Below are positions 33,178-40,184 of a stretch of 40,184 nt of DNA, in pieces (position 1 is the stretch's first letter; the number at the start of each line of letters is the position of its first letter). The DNA lies in IMG/VR virus record IMGVR_UViG_3300025168_000204, positions 1 to 40,184 of that record, one strand, 5' to 3'. Source of the DNA: a virus. The position numbers and the translations under genes were made by a program. The notes under the pieces were generated by a model. The model was not told the DNA's origin. It saw only the letters and a list, made by a program, of their open reading frames with translations, and did no database searches.

Positions 33178-36100
33178 TGTATAAGTGACATTTCAGCATC
33201 TTTAAGTACCAACTTTGGAGATCTTACGACAGTACAACTTTCCCAAAGTGTAATGAATAGCCTCCATAACTGGCCATGGAGACCAGTTGGCGCTGGAGGC
33301 AATGCTAGTTGTAGTATTTTTTATGTATCTGAAAGTGTACAATCAAAGGATAGAAATAATGATTGTGTTGATTTATTATATCTTTTTTTAGGTAGTGGAA
33401 GTTCTGCAAATAACGGCCCAACAAAAAAGATACACACAGATGATGGATTTGATTTTATTTGTGATGACGACCACCAAATTCTACAATGGTATTCTGGTAA
33501 TACTGCTCCTGGTATAGGTAATGCATATGTTAATGCTTATGATGTTTTTCCTGGAACAAAACTAGTTTCTTGGATGAATGACGTATACCAATATGTAACA
33601 GTTACGTCCTTATCTTTTCAAGAAGAGCAAGCCTCTGTAGCGGTAAACTGGTTAACAACTTTAACGAATAGTTATCAATTAGAAAATGGAATAGTTGTTA
33701 GAGGTTTTACAGGCGATGTTTGTAGTTGTGCACCAAGTGCAAGTATATTTGAAATTCCTTGTAATAGTACTATGTCTTTTTGTGTTTCAAATTCATTTCA
33801 AATGAATCTTTCTGGATCAGAATCGTTGCCAAACACTATAAAAAGTTGGACAGTATCAGATGTCAACCCAGCTGAAGGATCTGTTCAACCATTAATAAGT
33901 TTTGCAAGTGAATCAGCCTCGGCTTTAGATGGAAATCTTAATTTATTTCTTGACCAGGAATATGGATGTTGTACTTGTTCTATTAGGCTAGATTTAACCC
34001 ATATGCATGACTCAGCATCCGCATTTAATGGAACAGAAACAATATCTGGTCAACAACTTTTACCTAGATCTCAACTATCAAAAGTACTCTTTGCTAGACA
34101 AGACATTGCAGTTCCATTTACCCCTCCAGCTGGTTATCCAGGTGGTTATTCTGGAGTAAATCAATTTTGGATGGCATTGGCGTTTTCAGGATCTGGAGCA
34201 TCGAGTGTACCAAATAGTCCAGAAATATTTAACGCAAATTTAGGTAATGCTGAAACTAGAATAATTGCTCCTACTGGATCCCATGTATCTGTATCGATTG
34301 ATAATCTAGTTGAACATATAAATAATAGTTCATCCCATGCAGATTATACACCTTGGCTTACTGATGTAAGTGCTAGTAGACATGGTGCATCTGAACTTGT
34401 ATTACATAGGACAAAAATGGGTAATTGCGGAAACATGGCCGTTACAGGTGGTGTAGGTTGGTCTGCATTCTATATAAACTACAAATATTTTTCAACTCTG
34501 GGTGGAATAGCAAATACTTCTTCTGAAGCAGGCACTGGAAACTTAAGTAGTGGTAATGGCTTAATGCTAGGAGCCAATGGAAACCAAACATCAGTTGGTA
34601 ATATAAGTTTTGTAAGTGGAACACTTGAAGGCTCTTTTTCTGCATCTCTAGAGTTTACAAGATCAGGATGTTTTCCTAGTAATTTACCACAAGAATTTAA
34701 TGTTTGTTATACTGAAACACTGCTATTGGGATCAGATTTAGAAGCTTCTAGTTCATGTTGTTTTTTATTACAATTAAATAAACAACCATTTGCAAATTCA
34801 TCTTCTTCATATTGCCAACCAACTTTTACACCAGTAGTATGTTTAGATGAGGTGTTTGGTCCATGTAATTATGATACTTTAGAGTTTAATGCTAGTGATT
34901 TAGGGGTATTTGACTTATCAACATTTGCAGATAATAAACCTAGGTGCCAGTCGTTTACGGCAGATCAATCAACAATGGCAAATGGAAGTGTTATAATTAG
35001 TATGACTGCAAGTGCTGCAAATTCTGATTGTTTAAATGACGCTAGTGGTCAACCAAGTATGAGTCAAGGCCACAACCCTGAATCAGTATTAACCCCTGGT
35101 TGTTGTCCTGCATTTAGTCAATCTGCAATAATATATTTTAACCCAGGCCTTAATGCAGGAATTACTAATGTACAATGTTATCCAACAATGTCATTAGCTG
35201 CTAGTTCTATATTTGGAACAAGCCCAACCCTAGGAGCATACACTTGGAGTATTGCTGGAGGAAATGGTGCTCCAGCCCCTCACGCAATACCAGGTTTTAA
35301 TGGAAATGTTGCACCTGACGAAATATATATAGAAGGGGCAAATCTTTTACGTTTTAACACAGCCACTTCTAATTCATTTGCAACAGAAGTATACCTAAAT
35401 CATCCTACAGCCTCTGGGTTATATACAGCCAGTGTTTCAATAATGAATGGGCCTTGTGAATATAGTGCATCTGTATTTGTAAAAATGGTTTCAGCATCGG
35501 CAAATGCTGGCCCAGATATAAATTATTGTGTAGAACCAGGACATGATGCATCTTTAAGAATGGATGCTGAAGGGGTAGGTATTTGGACAGTTGTTTCTCC
35601 ACTACCACCTGCACCACAACCTTCAATTGGAGACTTATCTTCTCCAATTACTAAAATACAACAAGATATGTGCTCAACATACGTATATGAATGGACTATT
35701 AGTAGTGGTAGTATGCACTTTATAAATGAAGATACATATAGTGTAGTGTGTAATGCTTCAGATCAAGTAACGGTAAGTTTTAACAAATCTTTAATTAGCG
35801 GATCAATATTAGGAATACATACTGCTAGTGGATTTGGTACATCTCACCCTGCAATTACTCACACCCGTACTGACGGTACCAAGGTTTATAGTAATAATAT
35901 ATTTATGCAAAATTTAGATGGTAATACACCATTAACATTTAAAGGAATGATAGACCCAACTGCAACAGAGGCTACGTGGTCTGTTTACATGAGTGGTTCT
36001 CCATATGAATTTGCTAATTCTTTACATGCTATTGGAACAGATGACGCTCTTCAAGGTATAATGGGAGAATTTACTCCTGCTGGTACAATGTTTTGGCCAT

Positions 36101-37188
36101 ATTTATATTCTGGAAACACGTTAACAAGTCAGTCTGTAGGAGGAGCTGCCATGGGTCAAGGCCTTGCAGCACAAAATAGAATAAGTATAGCACAAGGACT
36201 TAATCCTCCAAGTATAGGTTCTCATAGGTTTAATTTTTCATCGTCACATTCTAATACTTGGGGAACAGTAATACCATATTTATTAGAACAAACTAGTCCA
36301 TGTATTTGTCCAGATAGTAGGCCTCGTATCCATGGATTTCTTACGTTTAGACCTCCAGCAAATGACGGTGCACTACAATTTGTATTACCTACACTATCAA
36401 ATCCAGGTTTATTTAATAATAACGCTGGTGCATATGCCCCACCATCTGCAGTTCCAGCACGATTTGTTTACGAACCTGTATTAAGTATGTCAGTACCTAA
36501 GTATGATTCTGCAGTAATGATATCATTTCACTCAGGATCAAATTGGCAAGGCCCACGGTCTCAATCAGCTGTTATGTCAAAAAATGGACAAAACTTACAT
36601 GCTCCATATTTAACATTTTCATATGATCCTGGTACAAATCCACCTACTCCACCTATAGTACCATTAGAAAGAAAAACTTCTATTACTCTAGGTGTATTAC
36701 CAGAAGACGTTGATAGTTCTGCTCCAAACCCTAATGCTTCCGCTCCATTCTGGCCTGCACATAACGGCCCAGCAGTTAAAGTAGGAACGGGTATTACTTC
36801 TGGTAGTGGTGAAACATTATCTTGGAATTGGAAAGCAAGAGAAATAGCAGTATATAGGAATGGTATTATTTTACCACTTGCACATGATGGAACTACAATT
36901 CCACCTACTATTGTAACTGGATCTTTTACAGATACAATGACTTCTGAATCACACGTAGAGGCTCCAGCTTTTTTCCCTCCCCATAGAGATCCAACTAATG
37001 CAGTTGCTAATTGGAACTCAAGTGCAATAGGTATAGCTGTTCATAGACCATATGGTAATATTTCAGGATATAGTGCAATAAAAAGTTGTTCAATAATGTT
37101 TGAGGTAACGATGTCTAGAATTGACCCTGTATCACAAACACCATGGAAAACTTACTATGCTAGTCAATCTGCAATGTTTGTCGCCTAA
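33175..37188 (+). CDS. Large Cys-containing surface/fibre protein with Hint-like and PKD-like segments
   Basis: 1337 residues, Ser/Thr/Asn/Gly-rich, beta-prone, no signal peptide. Residues about 88-180 resemble a Hint (intein-type) fold: DFICDDDHQIL with H100, AYDVFPGTKLVSW, VTVTSLSF and a closing SYQLENGIVVRG. Around residue 775 a PKD/Ig-like domain begins (SANAGPDINYC, then GVGIWTVVSP and YVYEWTISSG), a style frequent in Bacteroidota adhesins. CysCys pairs occur at several places. The C-terminal 200 residues are compact. The late-type element makes a virion protein likely: receptor-binding fibre, head fibre or adhesin. The start is uncertain because the ATG abuts the promoter; the next Met is at residue 28. 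Confidence 0.7.
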   Translation: MCISDISASLSTNFGDLTTVQLSQSVMNSLHNWPWRPVGAGGNASCSIFYVSESVQSKDRNNDCVDLLYLFLGSGSSANNGPTKKIHTDDGFDFICDDDHQILQWYSGNTAPGIGNAYVNAYDVFPGTKLVSWMNDVYQYVTVTSLSFQEEQASVAVNWLTTLTNSYQLENGIVVRGFTGDVCSCAPSASIFEIPCNSTMSFCVSNSFQMNLSGSESLPNTIKSWTVSDVNPAEGSVQPLISFASESASALDGNLNLFLDQEYGCCTCSIRLDLTHMHDSASAFNGTETISGQQLLPRSQLSKVLFARQDIAVPFTPPAGYPGGYSGVNQFWMALAFSGSGASSVPNSPEIFNANLGNAETRIIAPTGSHVSVSIDNLVEHINNSSSHADYTPWLTDVSASRHGASELVLHRTKMGNCGNMAVTGGVGWSAFYINYKYFSTLGGIANTSSEAGTGNLSSGNGLMLGANGNQTSVGNISFVSGTLEGSFSASLEFTRSGCFPSNLPQEFNVCYTETLLLGSDLEASSSCCFLLQLNKQPFANSSSSYCQPTFTPVVCLDEVFGPCNYDTLEFNASDLGVFDLSTFADNKPRCQSFTADQSTMANGSVIISMTASAANSDCLNDASGQPSMSQGHNPESVLTPGCCPAFSQSAIIYFNPGLNAGITNVQCYPTMSLAASSIFGTSPTLGAYTWSIAGGNGAPAPHAIPGFNGNVAPDEIYIEGANLLRFNTATSNSFATEVYLNHPTASGLYTASVSIMNGPCEYSASVFVKMVSASANAGPDINYCVEPGHDASLRMDAEGVGIWTVVSPLPPAPQPSIGDLSSPITKIQQDMCSTYVYEWTISSGSMHFINEDTYSVVCNASDQVTVSFNKSLISGSILGIHTASGFGTSHPAITHTRTDGTKVYSNNIFMQNLDGNTPLTFKGMIDPTATEATWSVYMSGSPYEFANSLHAIGTDDALQGIMGEFTPAGTMFWPYLYSGNTLTSQSVGGAAMGQGLAAQNRISIAQGLNPPSIGSHRFNFSSSHSNTWGTVIPYLLEQTSPCICPDSRPRIHGFLTFRPPANDGALQFVLPTLSNPGLFNNNAGAYAPPSAVPARFVYEPVLSMSVPKYDSAVMISFHSGSNWQGPRSQSAVMSKNGQNLHAPYLTFSYDPGTNPPTPPIVPLERKTSITLGVLPEDVDSSAPNPNASAPFWPAHNGPAVKVGTGITSGSGETLSWNWKAREIAVYRNGIILPLAHDGTTIPPTIVTGSFTDTMTSESHVEAPAFFPPHRDPTNAVANWNSSAIGIAVHRPYGNISGYSAIKSCSIMFEVTMSRIDPVSQTPWKTYYASQSAMFVA

Positions 37189-37189
37189 T

Positions 37190-38137
37190 ATGAAATATAT
37201 ACTTGGAAACAATAATGCATCTTGGTTTTTGTCATACTTACTTGATACTAAAATAATATTGCACAAAACGTTAGATAACTTAGACTATAATGCTGGACCT
37301 GAAATAATACAACCTTCACTACTAAATATTGTAAAGGGCGAATTTGAAAATGTAACAATATCAGAATTAGAAAGGTTTTACGATGACAGAGGAAAACAAA
37401 CATCAGTTCAACCTAAAAACTTTGGCAAATTATACTCATTATATACCAGGGGAAAAGTAATAACTGAAGAATCATATAAGAATTCATATTCAAAATATGA
37501 AAAATATGTTAGTATTAATGGTTTTGGTCCTGAAGAAAGTTATAAACTATTTTTATTAAAAATTAAAGAAAGTGTAAATAAAAACACTATTGATTCATCA
37601 ATAAAATCTATAGAAACATCAGGAAACATACACCTGGAATCAGAAAGCCTACCATTTGAACGTATAATATCAACTATGAATATTATTGATTTAGCAGAAT
37701 TAGACCTAAGTGGAAATATTAGAGATTCTATTATAAACAATAATTCTCTAGAAGGATTTAATTTACCACACAATGATAGATTTATCTATATATGTTCACT
37801 AGATAACAGTGAGGATAAAACAATATCAAAAATATATAAACAGGTATTGGTAACTGGAAAACCATATTTTAAAAAAACATATATCCTTGATAAAATAATT
37901 TTTGAATCAATGAGAAATATATATCAAAAAGATATAGACGGAAATAAAATACTACAATATATTGAATCAACACAAATATCAGATAATCTTTCAATAAATA
38001 AAGTACTTGGAATAGACCTAGTTGGTAAATTTTCAGAATGGAATGAAAATACTACACTAGAAACTATATATCATAGAGCAAAACAGTTACAAGAATTTTA
38101 CAATAATAATGAAAATAATCATAAAAAAGTTTTATAG
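37190..38137 (+). CDS. Degenerate FAD/NAD-binding oxidoreductase-like protein
   Basis: 315 residues from ATG 37190. A longer reading from 37121 would overlap the previous gene by 68 bases and is rejected. The N-terminus KYILGNNNASWFLSYLL has the strand-turn-helix form of a Rossmann dinucleotide fold, but the GxGxxG glycines are largely lost. LYTRGKV (about residues 85-91) and ISTMNIIDLAEL (about residues 161-172) resemble blocks of phage flavoprotein-like (UDP-galactopyranose-mutase/amine-oxidase style) proteins that I recall near thymidylate synthase genes. A role in nucleotide or base chemistry is a guess. Its last codons (AAA GTT TTA TAG) form part of the next promoter. Confidence 0.45.
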   Translation: MKYILGNNNASWFLSYLLDTKIILHKTLDNLDYNAGPEIIQPSLLNIVKGEFENVTISELERFYDDRGKQTSVQPKNFGKLYSLYTRGKVITEESYKNSYSKYEKYVSINGFGPEESYKLFLLKIKESVNKNTIDSSIKSIETSGNIHLESESLPFERIISTMNIIDLAELDLSGNIRDSIINNNSLEGFNLPHNDRFIYICSLDNSEDKTISKIYKQVLVTGKPYFKKTYILDKIIFESMRNIYQKDIDGNKILQYIESTQISDNLSINKVLGIDLVGKFSEWNENTTLETIYHRAKQLQEFYNNNENNHKKVL

Positions 38138-38160
38138 TCTCAATTATTTTTATTATATTA
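38130..38160 (+). promoter_or_regulatory. Replication-class promoter upstream of the ThyA-family gene
   Basis: T-run from 38130, inside the preceding stop region, and TTTATTATATTA at 38149-38160, 19 bases start to start. AAAAAGTTTTATA is shared with the promoter at 26357. An AAAAGGG leader precedes the ATG at 38188. Confidence 0.75.
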
Positions 38161-38187
38161 GTTATATAAAAAAAATAAAAGGGTTAT

Positions 38188-39039
38188 ATGAACAAATTCA
38201 GCAGTCTTCACGAGCTATTTTTATCAGAACTTCAAGCACTTACCTATTTTGGTAATGATGTTAGTAGTAATGGAAGTAAACAAACAGAACTATTATTTAG
38301 ATCTTTTCAATTAACAGATCCTACAATGCTAGGTATTGGTTTTCCATCTAGAAAGTTTAATATAAACTATGCTATAATGGAATTTTTATGGTATTTATCT
38401 AGAAATAAAAGAGTAGATAATATTGGTAAGTGTGCAAGTATCTGGCTTAGAATACAAGATGGACAAAATGAAGTAGAATCTAACTATGGTAGCTTTATTC
38501 TCGGTCAACAATGGGACTGGATCAAGAAAGAGTTAGAAAAAGATAAAGACTCTAGGCGATGTACAATTGTAATAGGTCAACCTTATCATAAAACAAAAAA
38601 CTGGCACGATATTCCATGTACACAATATCTTCAAGTATTTATTCGAGATAATAAATTACACTTAGGAGTTAACATGCGAAGTAATGATATTATATTTGGT
38701 ATGTGTAACGACATATTTAATTTTGCACTTTTCCAACAACTCATGCTAAATGAACTAAGAGAAATATATCCAGACCTAGAACTAGGTTCATACTACCATC
38801 AAGCAGGCAGTTTACATTTATATGATATGCACTATAATATGAGAGATAATATACTTATGGACGCATCTAAACAGGTTCGTACTAAATTAGTAGACGTAAA
38901 AAATAGTCAATGGATATTAAAACCTGAAGTAACGATAGATTATATAGACAAAGAAAAAATATTTTTACCTCAAAAAAGTATGACAAAATTAGAATTAGTA
39001 GACTTTACAAACAAACAAATAAAAAAGTTATTTATATGA
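38188..39039 (+). CDS. ThyA-family pyrimidine methylase, probably dCMP (hydroxy)methylase
   Basis: 283 residues. Catalytic core of the thymidylate synthase family: E65, SIW and SNYG, DSRR, DIPCTQYLQ with nucleophile C144, and GSLHLYDMHY. R164 and D167 match E. coli R166 and D169. The stretch NMRSNDIIFGMCND puts Asp175 at the place of E. coli Asn177. That Asn reads the uracil ring; Asp there is the hallmark of T4 dCMP hydroxymethylase, whose sequence NMRSNDVVFGFRND I recall as nearly the same. Predicted substrate is therefore dCMP, product 5-hydroxymethyl- or 5-methyl-dCMP. Plain thymidylate synthase is the alternative. It overlaps the next gene by 4 bases (ATGA). Confidence 0.8.
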   Translation: MNKFSSLHELFLSELQALTYFGNDVSSNGSKQTELLFRSFQLTDPTMLGIGFPSRKFNINYAIMEFLWYLSRNKRVDNIGKCASIWLRIQDGQNEVESNYGSFILGQQWDWIKKELEKDKDSRRCTIVIGQPYHKTKNWHDIPCTQYLQVFIRDNKLHLGVNMRSNDIIFGMCNDIFNFALFQQLMLNELREIYPDLELGSYYHQAGSLHLYDMHYNMRDNILMDASKQVRTKLVDVKNSQWILKPEVTIDYIDKEKIFLPQKSMTKLELVDFTNKQIKKLFI

Positions 39040-39314
39040 AAAAGAAAGAATCAATACTTAAAAGAGCTGATGAGATAATTCATAATCGATCAGAAGAAAA
39101 AGAAAGAAAATACGGACCTTTTAGTGAAGGTATGGAACGTGCTGCAAAAATAGCCAGTGGCATGACGGGAAAAGACTTTAATGCAGAAGATATGTATTCA
39201 GCTCTAGTAGCTTTAAAACTATCCAGGCATTCATATAACTATAGAGAAGACAATTTATTAGACTGTGTTGCCTATATTGGTGCACTAGACAACTATATCA
39301 AGGAGAAAAAATAA
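39036..39314 (+). CDS. DUF6378-like small protein
   Basis: 92 residues, all helical. Pattern ILKRADEIIHNRSEEKERKY followed by GPFSEGMERAAKIASGMTG, then ALVALKLSRHSYNYREDNLL and DCVAYIGALDNYI, which fits a small phage family I know as DUF6378 (an acidic-helix fold reminiscent of MazG-like nucleotide hydrolases, not proven). It overlaps the ThyA-family stop (ATGA) and is followed by dut with a TAATG overlap, so the three genes form a tight nucleotide-pool operon. A role as nucleotide pyrophosphatase is only an inference. Confidence 0.7.
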   Translation: MKKKESILKRADEIIHNRSEEKERKYGPFSEGMERAAKIASGMTGKDFNAEDMYSALVALKLSRHSYNYREDNLLDCVAYIGALDNYIKEKK

Positions 39315-39754
39315 TGAAAATAACAAAAATTAGAGACGTAAAAACGCCAACAAGGGCAAACTCAACAGATGCAGGTGTAGATTTTTTTATACCAAATGAT
39401 TACGATTGTAAAACTGAATTATCGCCAGGAGAATCTTGTTTTATTCCAAGTGGAATCAAAGTAAATGTACCTGAAGGATATGCTTTAATAGCATTTAATA
39501 AATCTGGAGTGGCTACTAAAAAAGGATTACATGTAGGAGCTTGTGTTGTTGATTGTGGTTATCAAGGAGAACTACACATAAATCTAACTAATGTAAGTGC
39601 AGAAGACCAAACAATAGCGGCTGGAGATAAAATAGTTCAGTTTGTACTATTACCTTTAGGTGATCCATCAATAGAACTAGTAGAAGAAAATAATTTATAT
39701 GAGGCAGTATCCACAAGAGGAGAAGGCGGATTTGGTTCATCAGGAACAAAATAA
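39314..39754 (+). CDS. dut: dUTPase (trimeric type)
   Basis: 146 residues, normal for trimeric dUTPases. Five motifs: I DAGVDF (19-24), II NKSGVA (62-67), III VVDCGYQGELHINLTN (79 onward, with Y83), IV AAGDKIVQF (102-110) and V RGEGGFGSSG (135-144). It hydrolyses dUTP to dUMP and PPi and keeps uracil out of DNA. Motif II has Asn-Lys-Ser-Gly where many have x-Arg-Ser-Gly. It belongs to the operon with the ThyA-family enzyme; if that enzyme uses dCMP, dUMP from here would feed a host or other phage thymidylate synthase. Confidence 0.95.
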   Translation: MKITKIRDVKTPTRANSTDAGVDFFIPNDYDCKTELSPGESCFIPSGIKVNVPEGYALIAFNKSGVATKKGLHVGACVVDCGYQGELHINLTNVSAEDQTIAAGDKIVQFVLLPLGDPSIELVEENNLYEAVSTRGEGGFGSSGTK

Positions 39755-39755
39755 T

Positions 39756-40184
39756 ATGATAACACTAATAGATAAAATCCAAGATAAAGGTATTAAAATA
39801 GGTATTGATGGTCTTTCAGGCGCAATATCAAAAAGAATATCAAACCATAATGGCGCATGGGCCCATAAAGTATTAAATCAATGTATAAATGCTGGTTATA
39901 AAAATGTTACAATTTTAGATAAAGGCGAAAAACTTAATAGTTATGACGCAATTATACTTTACATGGGTATAAGTTATGAGGGTACACTTAATCTCTTTGG
40001 AGGTTTAGGTGACGACTTTTGTAAAAAGATGATTCAACTAGAAAGTTTCCCCGGAATATTATTATCCCTACAACATGAAATGCCAGATCTTGTAGATATG
40101 GTTTCTAAAAGACTTAAAAATAGTTCTACTTCTCCATTTGCAAAAATAATAGATTTAGAAGAATTACAAAAAGCTGTTGATAAA
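39756..40184 (+). CDS. Unknown protein, 5' part (runs off the window)
   Basis: 143 codons are visible, ATG one base after the dut stop, no stop before the end. It starts MITLIDKIQDKGIKIGIDGL and has alternating strands and helices suggestive of a Rossmann-like fold. YDAIILYMGISYEGTLNLFG followed by GGLGDDF is distinctive; I believe similar blocks occur in phage proteins near nucleotide or modification genes, but I cannot name a family. It is in the same operon as the ThyA-family enzyme and dUTPase. If it acts on sugars or nucleotides, it could be part of a DNA-modification pathway. Confidence 0.7.
   Translation, partial: MITLIDKIQDKGIKIGIDGLSGAISKRISNHNGAWAHKVLNQCINAGYKNVTILDKGEKLNSYDAIILYMGISYEGTLNLFGGLGDDFCKKMIQLESFPGILLSLQHEMPDLVDMVSKRLKNSSTSPFAKIIDLEELQKAVDK

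Noticed and set aside
37121-37189. Earlier start of the flavoprotein-like gene
   Set aside because: It would overlap the end of the large surface protein by 68 bases; the ATG at 37190 directly follows that stop and begins the Rossmann-like strand.

Overview
The window is a 40-kb piece of a strictly AT-rich tailed-phage genome of the T4 superfamily (contractile tail). Every supported gene lies on the + strand, genes are packed with short gaps or TAATG/ATGA overlaps, and the set matches T4 neck, sheath, tube, tape-measure and baseplate genes followed by T4-like replication and nucleotide-metabolism genes. Several features are not T4-like: a family-A (Pol I type) DNA polymerase in place of the family-B gp43, a monomeric B12-dependent ribonucleotide reductase, a UvsE-type UV endonuclease, and a gp32-like SSB without cysteines. 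The host cannot be read with confidence. One large surface protein carries a PKD-like segment of the style common in Bacteroidota, which hints at such a host, but many genes use strong AGGAG ribosome-binding sites.

Layout. 1-831: 3' end of a repeat-bearing tail-fibre gene, then a terminator. 911-3887: neck and tail-completion genes (gp13-, gp14-, gp15-like) and a small coiled-coil protein. 3972-7441: tail sheath and tail tube, then a strong terminator. 7566-8634: a gp26-like tail/baseplate assembly protein joined by a probable programmed frameshift to a short second frame. 8688-15837: a small basic protein, the tape-measure protein, a large baseplate/tube-initiator-like protein and a LysM-type gp53-like wedge protein. 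15881-20680: a giant baseplate-hub-like protein with two SEC-C-type cysteine motifs and a further probable structural protein. 20719-22020: family-A polymerase. 22044-24845: an operon of unknowns driven by a late-type promoter. 24929-30938: membrane protein, UvsE, gp32-like SSB, UvsX/RecA, 5' nuclease (FEN/RNase H type) and DnaB-like helicase, closed by a terminator. 31029-33148: class II RNR and two small overlapping genes. 33175-37188: large Cys-containing surface or fibre protein. 37190-40184: a degenerate flavoprotein-like gene, a thymidylate-synthase-family enzyme with a dCMP-type active site, a DUF6378-like protein, dUTPase, and the start of an unknown gene.

Control. Two promoter classes can be read directly. 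Structural genes are preceded by a -10-only element of the form gATATTTATATATag, which looks like the counterpart of the T4 late promoter. Replication and nucleotide genes are preceded by a two-part element: a T-run, then TTnATTATATTa starting exactly 19 nt after the first T, in all six copies. The class upstream of an unknown gene therefore predicts whether it is a virion or a replication gene. At least two replication genes, and one late gene, start so close to these elements that their mRNAs may be leaderless.

Most notable: the thymidylate-synthase homologue has Asp at the position equivalent to E. coli Asn177, as in T4 dCMP hydroxymethylase, so this phage may carry modified cytosine. Also notable are the 8427-8433 frameshift site, the two promoter regulons, the family-A polymerase with a decayed exonuclease domain, and the nested small genes after the RNR. 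Nothing here was checked against a database; family calls come from motifs recognised by eye.
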